The notes under the pieces were generated by a model. That model was not told where the DNA came from. It was given only the letters and a program-made list of their open reading frames with translations, and did no database searches. Both the position numbers and the translations under genes were made by a program. From Candidatus Omnitrophota bacterium (lineage in GTDB: Bacteria > Omnitrophota > Gorgyraeia > Zapsychrales > Fredricksoniimonadaceae), in NCBI GenBank assembly GCA_015228785.1, contig JADGCU010000014.1, positions 1 through 39,603 on the forward strand: a stretch of DNA of 39,603 bases, written 5' to 3'. Positions 25,226 through 34,449 of this stretch are shown here, one piece after another (position 1 is the first letter of the stretch; each line of letters opens with the position of its first letter).

Positions 25226-26083
25226 ATGGAGTATATGAAAAAGACGCTTTTTGTTCTTTTCTTATTATTATTCTCACCGATAGTGTGCGCAGAAGATATA
25301 AATATTAAGGGATCTGATACGATCGTCCGGCTGACCCAGCGCCTTGCTGAGGTTTACATGAAGGATCATCCTCAAGTGAAGATAGCAGTATCAGGTGGCG
25401 GATCAGGGGTGGGGATTGCGGCCATCATCAATCAAACGGCGGACATTGCGGATGCTTCCCGTGAGATGAAGGCCAAGGAACTTGAGGGGGCGGCCCGCAA
25501 GAATGTGTCGCCCAAGAAGGTCGTGATTGCGGCGGATGCCATTGCGATCATTGTCAATGAGCGTAATCCTGTGCGGACCTTGACAACGGATGAATTGGGT
25601 GCCGTTTTTCGTGGTGAAATCACAAATTGGAAGAAATTGGGTGGCCTGGATATGCCAGTCACGCTTTATGGTCGGCAGTCGACATCCGGGACTTATGTGT
25701 TCTTAAGGGATCTTGTCGTCAAGGCAGACTATTCTCCCAGAATGGCAGGACTTCAAGGAAATGCGGGGATCATGGAGGCGGTCAAAGCGGACCAATCTGG
25801 GATCGGGTTTGTTGGGGTGGCCTTTATAAGGAAGGCAGAAGGCGTGAGTCCTTTGATGATCGCGGCATCCAAAGACCATCCTTATTTAAGTCCGTTGGAT
25901 AAAGATGTAGTGGAGTCGGGCGCATACCCTCTGACTCGTCCTTTGATCCAGTATATTGATGCCCATTCGAGGCCTGAGGTGCATGGCTTTATTGCCTTTG
26001 AATTGTCTTCCGACGGGCAGAAAGTGATCGAGGAAGAAGGATTTTTTCAGATTCCCTTATCCTGGAAGACAAGATTGCATTAA
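25226..26083 (+). CDS. pstS: phosphate ABC transporter substrate-binding protein PstS (copy 1)
   Basis: Periplasmic phosphate-binding protein of 285 residues in the short PBP-like family. Start ATG 25226 has GGGGAGG just upstream; the signal peptide is MEYMKKTLFVLFLLLFSPIV with a likely cut after VCA. Phosphate-contact segments are visible: IKGSDTIVRLTQ, VSGGGSGVGIAA, ADIADASREM and YGRQSTSGTYVF. It is separated from the Pst permease genes by the porin and a second pstS. Closest relative in the window is pstS2. It may serve as an alternative receptor of different affinity for the same permease. Confidence 0.9.
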   Translation: MEYMKKTLFVLFLLLFSPIVCAEDINIKGSDTIVRLTQRLAEVYMKDHPQVKIAVSGGGSGVGIAAIINQTADIADASREMKAKELEGAARKNVSPKKVVIAADAIAIIVNERNPVRTLTTDELGAVFRGEITNWKKLGGLDMPVTLYGRQSTSGTYVFLRDLVVKADYSPRMAGLQGNAGIMEAVKADQSGIGFVGVAFIRKAEGVSPLMIAASKDHPYLSPLDKDVVESGAYPLTRPLIQYIDAHSRPEVHGFIAFELSSDGQKVIEEEGFFQIPLSWKTRLH

Positions 26084-26153
26084 GCGCTTAAGTTGTTGCG
26101 ATTTATTGTGTTCTGTTATATTTATTTCCTAGCTGCATCGCCTTTATTTACAC

Positions 26154-26196
26154 TTCATATCCGCTTAATATTTCCTTAACATGCATCCATTATATT
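26154..26196 (+). promoter_or_regulatory. putative Pho-box promoter of the porin gene
   Basis: TTCATA (26154), TTAATA (26165) and TTAACA (26176) at exact 11-base spacing, then 9 bases and TATATT (26191-26196). This is the same geometry as at 13469-13511. A PhoB gene is encoded 5.7 kb downstream, so the regulator is at hand. Confidence 0.7.
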
Positions 26197-26250
26197 GCGT
26201 CTGACTAAATTGTGTCAAACGTCTTTATAAACCAAAACGAAAGGGAAACT

Positions 26251-27537
26251 ATGTTGAAGAAGATCATGTGGATGTTCACAGCGGCATGCCTGGTGGTGTG
26301 TCCGGGTCTTGCCTCCGCGGGGGAGACGGACCTTCTGGTTCAGAAACTCGTCGAGAAAGGGATCCTGACGCCGTATGAGGCGCAGATCCTGAGAGACGAT
26401 ATTCGTCAGGATGTCAACAAGCAGATCGCAGAGAAAAAGAATGATGCGCTTCCTTCATGGGTTCAGTCGATCAAGATGAAGGGGGATGCCCGCCTTCGTT
26501 ATCAGAGTACATCGAAAGAAGGAACTGGAAACACTGTGATCAGGAATCGCGGACGTGTCCGGTATCGTCTGGGGATTGAGGGCAAACCCAACGACAAGTT
26601 TACAGTCGGTGCAGGTCTGGCGAGCGGTGGGCAGGATCCCCGTTCGACGAATCATACCTTGGAAGATTCACATGAGAAGAGTTACGCGATGCTGGATTAC
26701 GCTTTTGCAGAATACAAGCCGACTTCTTGGCTCACGATGATTGGTGGTAGATACAATGCCGCTAGCAGAGGGTTTTTATGGTACACAACAGACATGATGT
26801 GGGATTCAGATATCAATCAGGGTGGGCTTTCAGCCCGTTTGGACATTCCTAAAGTTCTTTTTGGGGATATGTTCATCACCGGTGGTTATTGGGCCCTTGA
26901 TGAAAGCTCTACGAGCCAGTCTGATGCGGGGATGTATTATGCTCAAATGGGTATGAAATTCCAGCCGGCCGAAGGGTGGAACATGAAAGTGGCGGGAACA
27001 GGCTATGGCACGCATTTCGGGGGAGCGTATACTAGTTTGCCATGGAGAACTGATGTGGAAGGAACGGCTCCCACTTCTCCGGACGGGAACTCGATGACGG
27101 GCAGTACTTACAAGTACAAGTTCACTCCAGTCTATGCGGGTTCAGCGGAAATAGTGTACAGCTGGCCTGAGGAAACAAGTTTCCCGATCAAGATGGCCGG
27201 AATTTTTGGTGATTATGTGTCCAACCCTGACCCTTCTTCGCACAATACGGGCTGGGCGTCAGGCGTGAAGTTTGGGCATAAGAAGGTTGGCGAGGCCAGA
27301 GGCGATTGGCAGTTTAAATACCAGTATGTCTCTCTTGGTGCTGATGCCTGGCTGGATGCTTTTCCGGATTCTGATCGTTATAGCGGGGCGACCAATTCAA
27401 AGGGCAATGAGTTCATTCTGGCTATCGGGTTAGCTAAGAATGTTACCTTGGACCTTGATTATTATATGACCGACCGTATTGCGGGCGGGAGCAAGGAAGA
27501 GCGTTTGTTCCAGGCTGACATCAACTTCAAGTTCTAA
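26251..27537 (+). CDS. outer-membrane porin, probably phosphate-regulated
   Basis: A 428-residue beta-barrel protein. Start ATG 26251 has AAAGGGAAA upstream; the GTG at 26212 is rejected. The signal peptide is MLKKIMWMFTAACLVVCPGL with a cut after ASA. Residues about 25-75 form an N-terminal helical segment (LVQKLVEKGILTPYEAQIL, then coiled coil), as in the putative-porin families whose N-terminal part holds a trimer or binds the wall. The barrel begins at about IKMKGDARLRYQ and ends in ERLFQADINFKF, the C-terminal aromatic signature for barrel insertion. Its place between two pstS genes and its Pho-box promoter suggest an anion pore like PhoE or OprP. Confidence 0.85.
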   Translation: MLKKIMWMFTAACLVVCPGLASAGETDLLVQKLVEKGILTPYEAQILRDDIRQDVNKQIAEKKNDALPSWVQSIKMKGDARLRYQSTSKEGTGNTVIRNRGRVRYRLGIEGKPNDKFTVGAGLASGGQDPRSTNHTLEDSHEKSYAMLDYAFAEYKPTSWLTMIGGRYNAASRGFLWYTTDMMWDSDINQGGLSARLDIPKVLFGDMFITGGYWALDESSTSQSDAGMYYAQMGMKFQPAEGWNMKVAGTGYGTHFGGAYTSLPWRTDVEGTAPTSPDGNSMTGSTYKYKFTPVYAGSAEIVYSWPEETSFPIKMAGIFGDYVSNPDPSSHNTGWASGVKFGHKKVGEARGDWQFKYQYVSLGADAWLDAFPDSDRYSGATNSKGNEFILAIGLAKNVTLDLDYYMTDRIAGGSKEERLFQADINFKF

Positions 27538-27550
27538 GCGGCTTATCCGT

Positions 27551-27579
27551 GCAGCGGCGGTCCAGTGAGGCCGCCCTGC
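27551..27579 (+). other. GC-rich hairpin after the porin gene
   Basis: GCAGCGGCGG and CCGCCCTGC form a stem with one bulge around a 10-base loop, 14 bases after the stop. No T-run follows, so it may shield the porin mRNA end or attenuate read-through into pstS2 rather than terminate fully. Confidence 0.5.
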
Positions 27580-27641
27580 GCGGAATATTTAAAATTGAAA
27601 TATTAAAAATAATATAAATTTGAGTGATAAATGGAGGTGTT

Positions 27642-28514
27642 ATGAAAATGATGTCAAAAATAGCCTTGGCGGTGACAGGCTTGGTGTTCTGCGCCAGCGC
27701 TGTATCTGCTGAAATGATTCAGATCAAAGGGTCGGATACCATTGTGAATTTGGTCCAAAAGCTTGCGGAAGTTTATATGCAGCAGAATCCTGAAGCCAAG
27801 ATTTCGGTCACAGGTGGCGGTTCTGGAACAGGCATCGCGGGCATGATCAACAAGAAGTGCGATATTGGTAATGCTTCGCGTGCGATCAGTGCCAAGGAGA
27901 TTGAGCTGGCTTCTGCAGCCGGGCTCAATCCTTCCCGCGTTGTTATCGCGATCGACGGATTGAGTGTTATAGTTAATGATGGCAATGCGGTCACAAAGTT
28001 GACCGTTGAACAGATCGGTGCGATCTTCCGCGGTAAGATCACCAACTGGTCGGAAGTGGGCGGTTCCAATATGCCGATCACTCTTTACGGTCGTCAGTCG
28101 AACTCTGGAACTTATGGCTTTTTTCGCGAGATGGTCCTCAAAGGTGAATATTCTCCCAAGATGCGCAGTATGAACGGAAATGCCCAGATCGTTGAGTCAG
28201 TCAAGGCTGATCCTACGGGGATCGGTTATGTCGGCGTGGGTTATGTGCGGGACGCTGCTGGACTGACAGTGCTTGAGGTCGCTTTTAAAGACGGCATGCC
28301 TTATGCGAGTCCTTTGGATGAGAAGGCTGTTGAGTCAGGAGATTATCCCATTGCCCGTCCTTTGTATCAGTATGTTGGCGGGACAGTGAGCGGTGCGGTG
28401 AAGGAATTCATGCAATTTGAGACAAGTCCGGAAGGTCAGAAGATCGTTCAAACGGAAGGGTTCTTCCCGATCACGGATGAATACCGCAATTTGAATGCCC
28501 GTGTTGGACTGTAA
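27642..28514 (+). CDS. pstS: phosphate ABC transporter substrate-binding protein PstS (copy 2)
   Basis: A 290-residue product; ATG 27642 has TGGAGG upstream and is preferred over GTG 27624. The signal peptide MKMMSKIALAVTGLVFCASA is cut after VSA. Binding segments are IKGSDTIVNLVQ, VTGGGSGTGIAG, CDIGNASRAI and YGRQSNSGTYGF. It is the copy directly upstream of pstC-pstA-pstB and so the likely main receptor of the first Pst importer. A strong terminator follows, so it is probably made in excess over the permease, as is usual for binding proteins. Confidence 0.93.
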   Translation: MKMMSKIALAVTGLVFCASAVSAEMIQIKGSDTIVNLVQKLAEVYMQQNPEAKISVTGGGSGTGIAGMINKKCDIGNASRAISAKEIELASAAGLNPSRVVIAIDGLSVIVNDGNAVTKLTVEQIGAIFRGKITNWSEVGGSNMPITLYGRQSNSGTYGFFREMVLKGEYSPKMRSMNGNAQIVESVKADPTGIGYVGVGYVRDAAGLTVLEVAFKDGMPYASPLDEKAVESGDYPIARPLYQYVGGTVSGAVKEFMQFETSPEGQKIVQTEGFFPITDEYRNLNARVGL

Positions 28515-28534
28515 GGTTACCATGTTCTCTCCCT

Positions 28535-28570
28535 AAAAAGGCAGGCTTGATCATGCAGCCTGCCTTTTTT
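28535..28570 (+). terminator. rho-independent terminator after pstS2
   Basis: AAAAAGGCAGGCT pairs perfectly with AGCCTGCCTTTTTT around an 8- to 9-base loop and ends in TTTTTT. It separates the pstS2 transcript from pstC. Confidence 0.93.
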
Positions 28571-28585
28571 GTAGGCTAGAGGTGG

Positions 28586-28614
28586 TTGCAGGATATCAGG
28601 TTTCTGGTTATAAT
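28586..28614 (+). promoter_or_regulatory. promoter of the pstCAB-phoU-phoBR operon
   Basis: A perfect TATAAT (28609-28614) stands 17 bases after TTGCAG (28586-28591), 24 bases before the pstC start and just after the pstS2 terminator. No phased Pho boxes are visible here, so this operon may be expressed at a basal level. Confidence 0.55.
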
Positions 28615-28637
28615 GCGTTGCGTCAAGAGATCATCTT

Positions 28638-29522
28638 ATGAATAAACGCCGGTTAAAAGAGAAACTGATCGAGTGGCTGTTCTTTGTGAACGGCATGATC
28701 GCTGTTCTTGTTTTGGTTGGAATTTTCATCCTCCTCGTTCGCAACGCCTTCCCTGGGTTCAAGGAAGTTTCTTTCTGGGAATTCTTAACCACAAGTCGAT
28801 GGAACCCCGATGCCTATGATAAGGAGACCTATGGTTTTCTGGCCATGCTGGCATCAACCGGTATGACGACCATAGGATCTTTATTGATCGCGGTCCCCCT
28901 TGGTGTGGGGACAGCGGCTTATCTTTCTGATGTGGCGAGCCACAGGGTGCGCGAGATTGCCAAGCCCCTTATTGAGATCCTCGCTGGGATACCATCTGTT
29001 GTGATCGGTTTCTTAGGGATCGTTTTGGTGGGGCCGGTACTTGCCAAGCTGACCGGAACGTATAATGGACTTAATGCCATCAATGGATCCATTCTTCTTG
29101 CGGTGATGGCGCTTCCGACGATCGTAAGCCTTTCGGAAGACGCCTTAAACAGTGTCCCTCGTTCTTATGAAGAGGCATCTCTGGCACTCGGCGCCAACAA
29201 ATGGCAGACAGTTATCAAGGTCAAGATCCCGGCAGCCGCTTCCGGTATTATTGCGGCTTGTATGCTGGGCATGGGGCGGGCGATCGGGGAAACGATGACT
29301 GTTCTTATGGCAACGGGAAATGCACCTGACTTTCCGCAAAACTTGTTGTCCTCGGTCAAGACCATGACGGCCACGATCGCGATTGAATTAGGGGAAACAG
29401 CGTATTTCTCGACGCATTTTTACATGCTTTTTACGGTGGGGCTGGTTCTTTTTATCATCACTTTCTTTATAAATCTGATCTCGGATATTATTTTTCATAA
29501 ACATATGAAGATGCTTAAATGA
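28638..29522 (+). CDS. pstC: phosphate ABC transporter permease PstC (copy 1)
   Basis: Inner-membrane permease subunit of 294 residues with about six membrane segments; the first is MIAVLVLVGIFILLVRNAF. The family motifs are intact: LIEILAGIPSVVIGFLGIVL, and the cytoplasmic coupling segment SYEEASLALGANKWQTVIKV that docks on the ATPase. GMGRAIGETMTVLMATGN follows in the last part. It overlaps pstA by four bases (ATGA). With PstA it forms the phosphate channel. Confidence 0.95.
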   Translation: MNKRRLKEKLIEWLFFVNGMIAVLVLVGIFILLVRNAFPGFKEVSFWEFLTTSRWNPDAYDKETYGFLAMLASTGMTTIGSLLIAVPLGVGTAAYLSDVASHRVREIAKPLIEILAGIPSVVIGFLGIVLVGPVLAKLTGTYNGLNAINGSILLAVMALPTIVSLSEDALNSVPRSYEEASLALGANKWQTVIKVKIPAAASGIIAACMLGMGRAIGETMTVLMATGNAPDFPQNLLSSVKTMTATIAIELGETAYFSTHFYMLFTVGLVLFIITFFINLISDIIFHKHMKMLK

Positions 29523-30373
29523 ACGAGAAAAGCATAAAACAGGTTTTGGGGTTCTGGGTGCTTCGCCTGTGTATGGGCTTTGTGGCCTTGATCCTCGTCG
29601 TTGTTTTTTACGATATCATTACCAAGGGAGCGCCCGCTGTCACATGGACATTCTTGACCCAGTCGCCGCGTGAAGGGATGACGGAGGGCGGTATCTTTCC
29701 GGCGATCGTTGGAACATTTCTGGTTACTATGATCACGGCGATCCTGGCGGTTCCGTTGGGGATGGGCAGTGCGATCTATCTTAATGAATACGCTCCGGAC
29801 AATTTTATGACGCGGTTTATTCGCATGTCGATCAGAAACCTTTCGGGTGTTCCGTCGATCGTTTACGGTCTTTTCGGGGTGGCTCTTTTTGTTGAGATGT
29901 GTCATTTTGGGACATCGATCATTTCGGCAGGGTGTACTTTGGGGCTTATGACGCTTCCCTTGACGATCACGGCCAGTGAAGAGGCGCTCAAGGCTGTGCC
30001 CCGTTCTTATCGCGAGGGGGCGTTGGCGCTGGGCGCTACGAAGTGGCAGTCGATTCGGACAAATGTTCTTCCTTATGCGATCCCCGGCATGCTCACAGGG
30101 GCGATCCTGGGGCTTTCCCGAGCGGCGGGAGAGACAGCGCCTATTTTGTTTACTGGGGCTGCGTTCTTTTTGCCGGATCTTCCCAACTCACTTTTGAGTC
30201 AGTTCATGGCGCTTCCGTATCATCTCTACATTATGTCGACACAGCATCACAATATTACGCTCGTCCGGCCGATCGCCTACGGAACAGCGCTGGTTCTGTT
30301 GATGCTGATTTTCTTAGTGAACATTTCTGCGATTATTTTGCGGTATCGTCTCAGACAAATGAAGAAGGAATGA
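29519..30373 (+). CDS. pstA: phosphate ABC transporter permease PstA (copy 1)
   Basis: Second permease subunit, 284 residues, about six membrane segments. It shows SGVPSIVYGLFGVALFV, SYREGALALGATKWQSIRTN (ATPase-coupling EAA-type loop) and LSRAAGETAPILFTGAAFF, the usual PstA end motif. Coupled to pstC by an ATGA overlap and followed 3 bases later by pstB. Confidence 0.95.
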   Translation: MNEKSIKQVLGFWVLRLCMGFVALILVVVFYDIITKGAPAVTWTFLTQSPREGMTEGGIFPAIVGTFLVTMITAILAVPLGMGSAIYLNEYAPDNFMTRFIRMSIRNLSGVPSIVYGLFGVALFVEMCHFGTSIISAGCTLGLMTLPLTITASEEALKAVPRSYREGALALGATKWQSIRTNVLPYAIPGMLTGAILGLSRAAGETAPILFTGAAFFLPDLPNSLLSQFMALPYHLYIMSTQHHNITLVRPIAYGTALVLLMLIFLVNISAIILRYRLRQMKKE

Positions 30374-30376
30374 CAC

Positions 30377-31141
30377 ATGCCTAACATGAAGCCCAAGATC
30401 AAGATAAAGGATTTTAATTTTTACTACGGGGCATCTCAGGTGCTGAAGCGTATTTCTATGGATATTCAGCCTACGCATGTGACAGCTATTATTGGTCCTT
30501 CGGGTTGTGGGAAATCGACATTGTTACGGTGTTTGAACCGTATGAATGATCTCATTCCATCTTCCCGTCCGGAGGGGAAGATCGAGATTGACGGCCAGGA
30601 TATCAATGCGCCTTCTATTGATGTCGTGGATCTCCGAAAGCGCGTTGGGATGGTTTTTCAGAAACCTAATCCGTTCCCGAAATCAATATTTGACAATGTG
30701 GCTTATGGACTTCGCGTGAACGGCATCAAGGATAATCGTCTTATTGAAAAGAGAGTCGAGGCGAGTTTGAAAGGGAGCGCACTTTGGGAAGAGGCCAAAG
30801 ATCGTCTAAAAGAAAACGCCTTGAATCTCTCCGGTGGGCAGCAACAGCGTTTGTGCGTGGCGCGCGCCCTTGCGATCGAGCCAGAGGTGCTGTTGATGGA
30901 TGAACCTGCCTCGGCCCTGGATCCCATTGCGACCGCCAAGATTGAGGAATTGATCGTTGAGCTGAAGAAGAAATATACCATTGTCATCGTGACACATAAT
31001 ATGCAGCAGGCAGCGCGTATCTCCGACAGCACGGCCTTCCTGATGCAGGGGGATTTGGTTGAGTACGGGAAAACATCGGATATTTTTACGAAACCGAAAC
31101 AGAAGATGACAGAAGAATATATTACGGGAAGGTTTGGATAA
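30377..31141 (+). CDS. pstB: phosphate ABC transporter ATPase PstB (copy 1, canonical)
   Basis: A 254-residue ATPase with every catalytic motif intact: Walker [11 protein letters not shown]-loop VFQKPNPFP, signature LSGGQQQR, Walker B LLMDEP, D-loop SALDP and switch His in [10 protein letters not shown]. It would act as a symmetric homodimer on PstC-PstA. Its ending EEYITGRFG is the PstB hallmark. It serves as an internal reference for the two altered ATPases at 37428-38929. Confidence 0.97.
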   Translation: MPNMKPKIKIKDFNFYYGASQVLKRISMDIQPTHVTAIIGPSGCGKSTLLRCLNRMNDLIPSSRPEGKIEIDGQDINAPSIDVVDLRKRVGMVFQKPNPFPKSIFDNVAYGLRVNGIKDNRLIEKRVEASLKGSALWEEAKDRLKENALNLSGGQQQRLCVARALAIEPEVLLMDEPASALDPIATAKIEELIVELKKKYTIVIVTHNMQQAARISDSTAFLMQGDLVEYGKTSDIFTKPKQKMTEEYITGRFG

Positions 31142-31146
31142 AGGAA

Positions 31147-31175
31147 AACCCCTTCGTCCGTCAGCCTGAGGGGTT
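31147..31175 (+). other. short hairpin between pstB and phoU
   Basis: AACCCCT pairs with AGGGGTT around a 15-base loop. No T-run follows, so it is more likely an mRNA structure than a terminator. Confidence 0.4.
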
Positions 31176-31219
31176 GACGTGACTTCGGGAGTCAAGAAAT
31201 CTTACGGAGAGAACTTTCT

Positions 31220-31909
31220 ATGAAACGCCATTTCGACGATGATTTAAAGAATTTCACTTCTAACATTCTCAAGATGGGGAACCTGACGGAGCGGGCTATT
31301 AGTGCCGCTATCGAGGCCCTGCAGACGCAGGATGCCCAGAAGGCCGAGAAAGCGATCAAGGGGGATACCAAGATCGATTCTCTCGAGCTTATTATTGAGG
31401 AGCAGGGGATCGATCTTCTGGCTTTGTATCAGCCGATGGCGGTCGATCTGAGGACCGTGACAACGGGCCTTAAGATCAATGCCGAGCTCGAGCGGATTGC
31501 GGATCTTGCGGTCAATATCTGCCAGCGGGTGATCGAGATCGTGGAACTGCCGATCTTAAAACCACTGGTTGATATTCCAAGATTGGCGGATCTTTCCAAA
31601 TTGATGACGAGAGATGCTATTGACGCTTTTGTCAATAAAGATGAGGCGCTGGCAAAGAAGGTCATTCTGATGGATATGGAGGCTGATCGCCTGAAAGATT
31701 GTACGCAGGATGAATTGATCAATGATTTTATTGTGAAGGACGGGACAACGGCGCCGCGTGCTATTCCGCTTATTCTGGTCGTGCGTGATCTGGAGCGGAT
31801 CTGTGATCATGCCAGTTATATCGCCGAGGATGTTGTTTTTATGGTCAATGCCCAGGTGATTAAACATCACCGGGATGAGCTTTTGAAAGAGCTCGAGAAA
31901 GGCGTCTGA
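31220..31909 (+). CDS. phoU: phosphate signalling protein PhoU (copy 1)
   Basis: A 229-residue all-helical protein with two PhoU repeats. Metal- and partner-contact motifs are visible: AELERIADLAVNICQR in the first repeat and RDLERICDHASYIAEDVVFM in the second. PhoU passes the state of the Pst transporter to the sensor kinase PhoR and limits phosphate uptake. Start ATG 31220 has GGAGAG upstream. It overlaps phoB by one base (TGATG). Confidence 0.95.
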   Translation: MKRHFDDDLKNFTSNILKMGNLTERAISAAIEALQTQDAQKAEKAIKGDTKIDSLELIIEEQGIDLLALYQPMAVDLRTVTTGLKINAELERIADLAVNICQRVIEIVELPILKPLVDIPRLADLSKLMTRDAIDAFVNKDEALAKKVILMDMEADRLKDCTQDELINDFIVKDGTTAPRAIPLILVVRDLERICDHASYIAEDVVFMVNAQVIKHHRDELLKELEKGV

Positions 31910-32604
31910 TGTCTGCCCGTGTTCTTGTTGTTGAAGATGATGTCAGCATCAATGAATTGATCTGCTATAACCTTAAGAAAGAAGGCTTTGATGTCCATTC
32001 TGTCATGAGGGGCGATGGGGTGATGGTTGCTATTGCGAAATTTGATCCGGAATTGATCGTTCTTGACTTGATGCTCCCTGGGATAGACGGGCTTGAGCTA
32101 TGCCGGAAGATCAAGCAGGGTTCAGGTACAAAACATATTTCGGTCATCATGGTAACGGCCAAGGGCTTGGAAGCAGATATCATTGCGGGTCTTCAACTGG
32201 GGGCGGATGATTACATACCGAAACCTTTTAGCCCTAAAGTTCTTTTAGCGCGCATTAGAGCGGTTTTAAGACGTTCGGGTAAGCCGGGTGCGGTGGAATT
32301 GGATCGGCGAGAGTTCCGGAATCTTGTGATGGATCTTCCCAAGCGTATCGTTAGAGTAGATGGAGAGGGCATCCCTCTGACGACTCGTGAGTTTGATATT
32401 TTGGAATTTCTGTCTCGTTCACCAGGGCGGGTCTTTACGCGAGATCAGCTTCTTGATAATGTTTGGAAAGAAGGCCGATTCATTGTGGATCGCGCTGTTG
32501 ATGTCCATATTCGGGGTGTTCGCAAGAAGCTGGGAAAAGCCGAAGACTTGGTTGAGACCATCCGCGGCATCGGGTATCGGTTTAAAGACATTGAGGACCT
32601 ATGA
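31909..32604 (+). CDS. phoB: phosphate-regulon response regulator PhoB
   Basis: A 231-residue OmpR/PhoB-type regulator. The receiver domain has the acidic pocket VVEDD, the phospho-acceptor Asp in LIVLDLMLPGIDG (about residue 54), and the conserved Lys in ADDYIPKPF. The C-terminal winged helix includes LTTREFDILEFLSRSPGRVF, RAVDVHIRGVRKKLG and IRGIGYRF. It should bind the 11-base-spaced boxes seen at 13469-13496 and 26154-26181. Coupled on both sides, to phoU by one base and to phoR by ATGA. Confidence 0.93.
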   Translation: MSARVLVVEDDVSINELICYNLKKEGFDVHSVMRGDGVMVAIAKFDPELIVLDLMLPGIDGLELCRKIKQGSGTKHISVIMVTAKGLEADIIAGLQLGADDYIPKPFSPKVLLARIRAVLRRSGKPGAVELDRREFRNLVMDLPKRIVRVDGEGIPLTTREFDILEFLSRSPGRVFTRDQLLDNVWKEGRFIVDRAVDVHIRGVRKKLGKAEDLVETIRGIGYRFKDIEDL

Positions 32605-33974
32605 GTCATTCGTCACTGAGACTGGTTGTTTTTTTCTTTGTTTTATCCTTTGTTTGTTTGTTCTTTTTTCGGTTGGCCGTCGGCCATCCTTTGACTGATA
32701 AAGTTTCTGTTCTTTTGGTGGTATCTTTTCTTTTAGCAAATGTCCTTATGTTTGCGGTGAGATCGGTCTATTTAAAGCCTCTTCGTTCCCTTATCACTCA
32801 GTTACCGAGAATTTCTCAGGGCATGTCTCCTGAGTCTGCGGGGTTGACTCGTGAAGATGAGATTGGCGATCTCGTCCGCCGCATTGATGAAATTTCCCAG
32901 GATTTCCGCGAAACTATTGCCCAGGCCCAGCGCGAGCGGGAAGAGATCCGAGCTGTCCTTTCAAGCATGAATGAAGCGGTTCTTGTAATCGATCGTCATG
33001 ACCGTTTGATGCTCATGAGCGCGGCCGTTCCCAAGATCTTGGAGCTTCGTTCCGGGGGCTCCATTGGCCGTCCTTATTGGGAAGTGATCCGTCATGATGA
33101 GATCAACAGTGTCATTAGATCCGCCATGTCTCGTCGGGTATCAATCAGTAAAGATGTGGTCATTTATAATCCTCACGAGGCCTTTTTTAATCTTCAGATT
33201 GCGCCTGTTTTCAGGCCGGACAAGGAAATGGTCAGCCTTGTGGTTGTCATGCACGATATTTCAGGGCTGAAAAAGTATGAGCGAATGCGCAGTGAATTTG
33301 TGGCTAATGTGTCTCATGAGTTAAAGACACCCTTAACATCTATTCGTGGATATGCTGAGACGCTTCGTTCTGGAGCTATTGATGATAAGGAAAAGGCGTA
33401 TCGGTTTGTCGATATTATCGATACCCAAGCCAAGCGTCTTGAGGCCCTGGTTTCAGATGTCCTGTCGCTTTCGAGGGTTGAGGCACGTGAGGCAGATCGC
33501 AGCGTGCTTGAGTTGGATGCTGAGGATGTTAGTCAGCTTATCGAGGGCGCTATTTCTGTTCAGAGAAACCATATTGACGATAAACGTCATATTGTTGAGG
33601 TCGTGTGTCCTCAAGAACTTAAAGTCTTGGTTGATCGTGGTGAGATAGAGCATGTCTTTTTAAACTTGATCGATAATGCGATTAAGTTTACCCCTGAAGG
33701 TGGTCGCATCATGATTCGGGTGATGGAAGAAGGAGCGTTCGTGCGGATCGATGTCGAAGATTCAGGTATCGGGATCGACAAGGTCCATATCGACCGTCTT
33801 TTTGAACGGTTTTATCGTATTGATGCGTCTCGTTCGCGTGAACTGGGGGGTACAGGCCTTGGTCTTGCGATCGTCAAGCATGTTGTTCAGGCCCATAATG
33901 GTAAAATTTCTGTCACAAGCCTTCCTGGTAAGGGATCGACCTTTTCTGTGTTCCTTCCTGTTGTTCGCGCCTAG
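32601..33974 (+). CDS. phoR: phosphate-regulon sensor histidine kinase PhoR
   Basis: A 457-residue kinase. Two membrane segments (about residues 7-27 and 35-56) are joined by a very short loop, so there is no periplasmic sensor domain, as in other PhoR that sense through PhoU/Pst. A HAMP-like stretch (60-105) and a PAS domain (about 110-215) follow. The H-box is FVANVSHELKTPLTSIRGYA. The ATP-binding domain has the N box LNLIDNAIKFTPEGG, G1 VEDSGIGI, F box FERFYRID and G2 GGTGLGLAIVKH. A relic of a second phoR 3' end lies just past arsC at 34450-34554. Confidence 0.93.
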   Translation: MSHSSLRLVVFFFVLSFVCLFFFRLAVGHPLTDKVSVLLVVSFLLANVLMFAVRSVYLKPLRSLITQLPRISQGMSPESAGLTREDEIGDLVRRIDEISQDFRETIAQAQREREEIRAVLSSMNEAVLVIDRHDRLMLMSAAVPKILELRSGGSIGRPYWEVIRHDEINSVIRSAMSRRVSISKDVVIYNPHEAFFNLQIAPVFRPDKEMVSLVVVMHDISGLKKYERMRSEFVANVSHELKTPLTSIRGYAETLRSGAIDDKEKAYRFVDIIDTQAKRLEALVSDVLSLSRVEAREADRSVLELDAEDVSQLIEGAISVQRNHIDDKRHIVEVVCPQELKVLVDRGEIEHVFLNLIDNAIKFTPEGGRIMIRVMEEGAFVRIDVEDSGIGIDKVHIDRLFERFYRIDASRSRELGGTGLGLAIVKHVVQAHNGKISVTSLPGKGSTFSVFLPVVRA

Positions 33975-34013
33975 CTTGTGGAGAACAAATTCTTAAAATG
34001 TGTGGGGTATGAT

Positions 34014-34439
34014 ATGCCAAAGGATAAAGTATTATTTGTGTGTATTCATAATTCGGCCCGCAGTCAGATGGCTGAGGAGCTTTTGCGCAAGTTGGGCGGC
34101 GACCGGTTTGAGGTGGAAAGTGCTGGTATAGAGCCGGGCAAGTTGAATCCGGTCGTGATTGAAGTTTTAAAAGAGATCGGGATCGATATTTCCGGTAAAA
34201 AGACGCAGGCTGTTTTTGATCTGTTCAAACAAGGTAGACTTTATAGTTATGTGATCACCGTATGTGATGAAGTAAGCGCCGAGCGTTGTCCGATATTTCC
34301 CGGAATTGCCAAGAGGCTTCATTGGGGGTTTACGGATCCTTCAAAATTTGAAGGGACTTTGGAAGAGAAGATTGCCAAGACCAGGGTCGTCCGTGAAGAG
34401 ATTAGACAAAAGATCGAGAGTTGGTTAAGTCAGAATTAG
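34014..34439 (+). CDS. arsC: arsenate reductase ArsC, thioredoxin-coupled type
   Basis: A 141-residue protein of the low-molecular-weight phosphatase fold. The P-loop CIHNSARS fits C-x5-R-S. The two later redox Cys are present in [16 protein letters not shown], followed by LHWGFTDPS, as in the staphylococcal thioredoxin-dependent enzyme. It reduces arsenate to arsenite. ATG 34014 has TGGGG upstream; an in-frame GTG at 33978 is less likely. Arsenate enters cells by phosphate transporters, so its position between two Pst sets makes sense. No arsenite efflux gene is in the window. Confidence 0.9.
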   Translation: MPKDKVLFVCIHNSARSQMAEELLRKLGGDRFEVESAGIEPGKLNPVVIEVLKEIGIDISGKKTQAVFDLFKQGRLYSYVITVCDEVSAERCPIFPGIAKRLHWGFTDPSKFEGTLEEKIAKTRVVREEIRQKIESWLSQN

Positions 34440-34449
34440 AGGGTTATTT

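Noticed and set aside
31147-31175. terminator between pstB and phoU
   Set aside because: A 7-pair stem with a large loop and no T-run; phoU is more likely in the same transcript.
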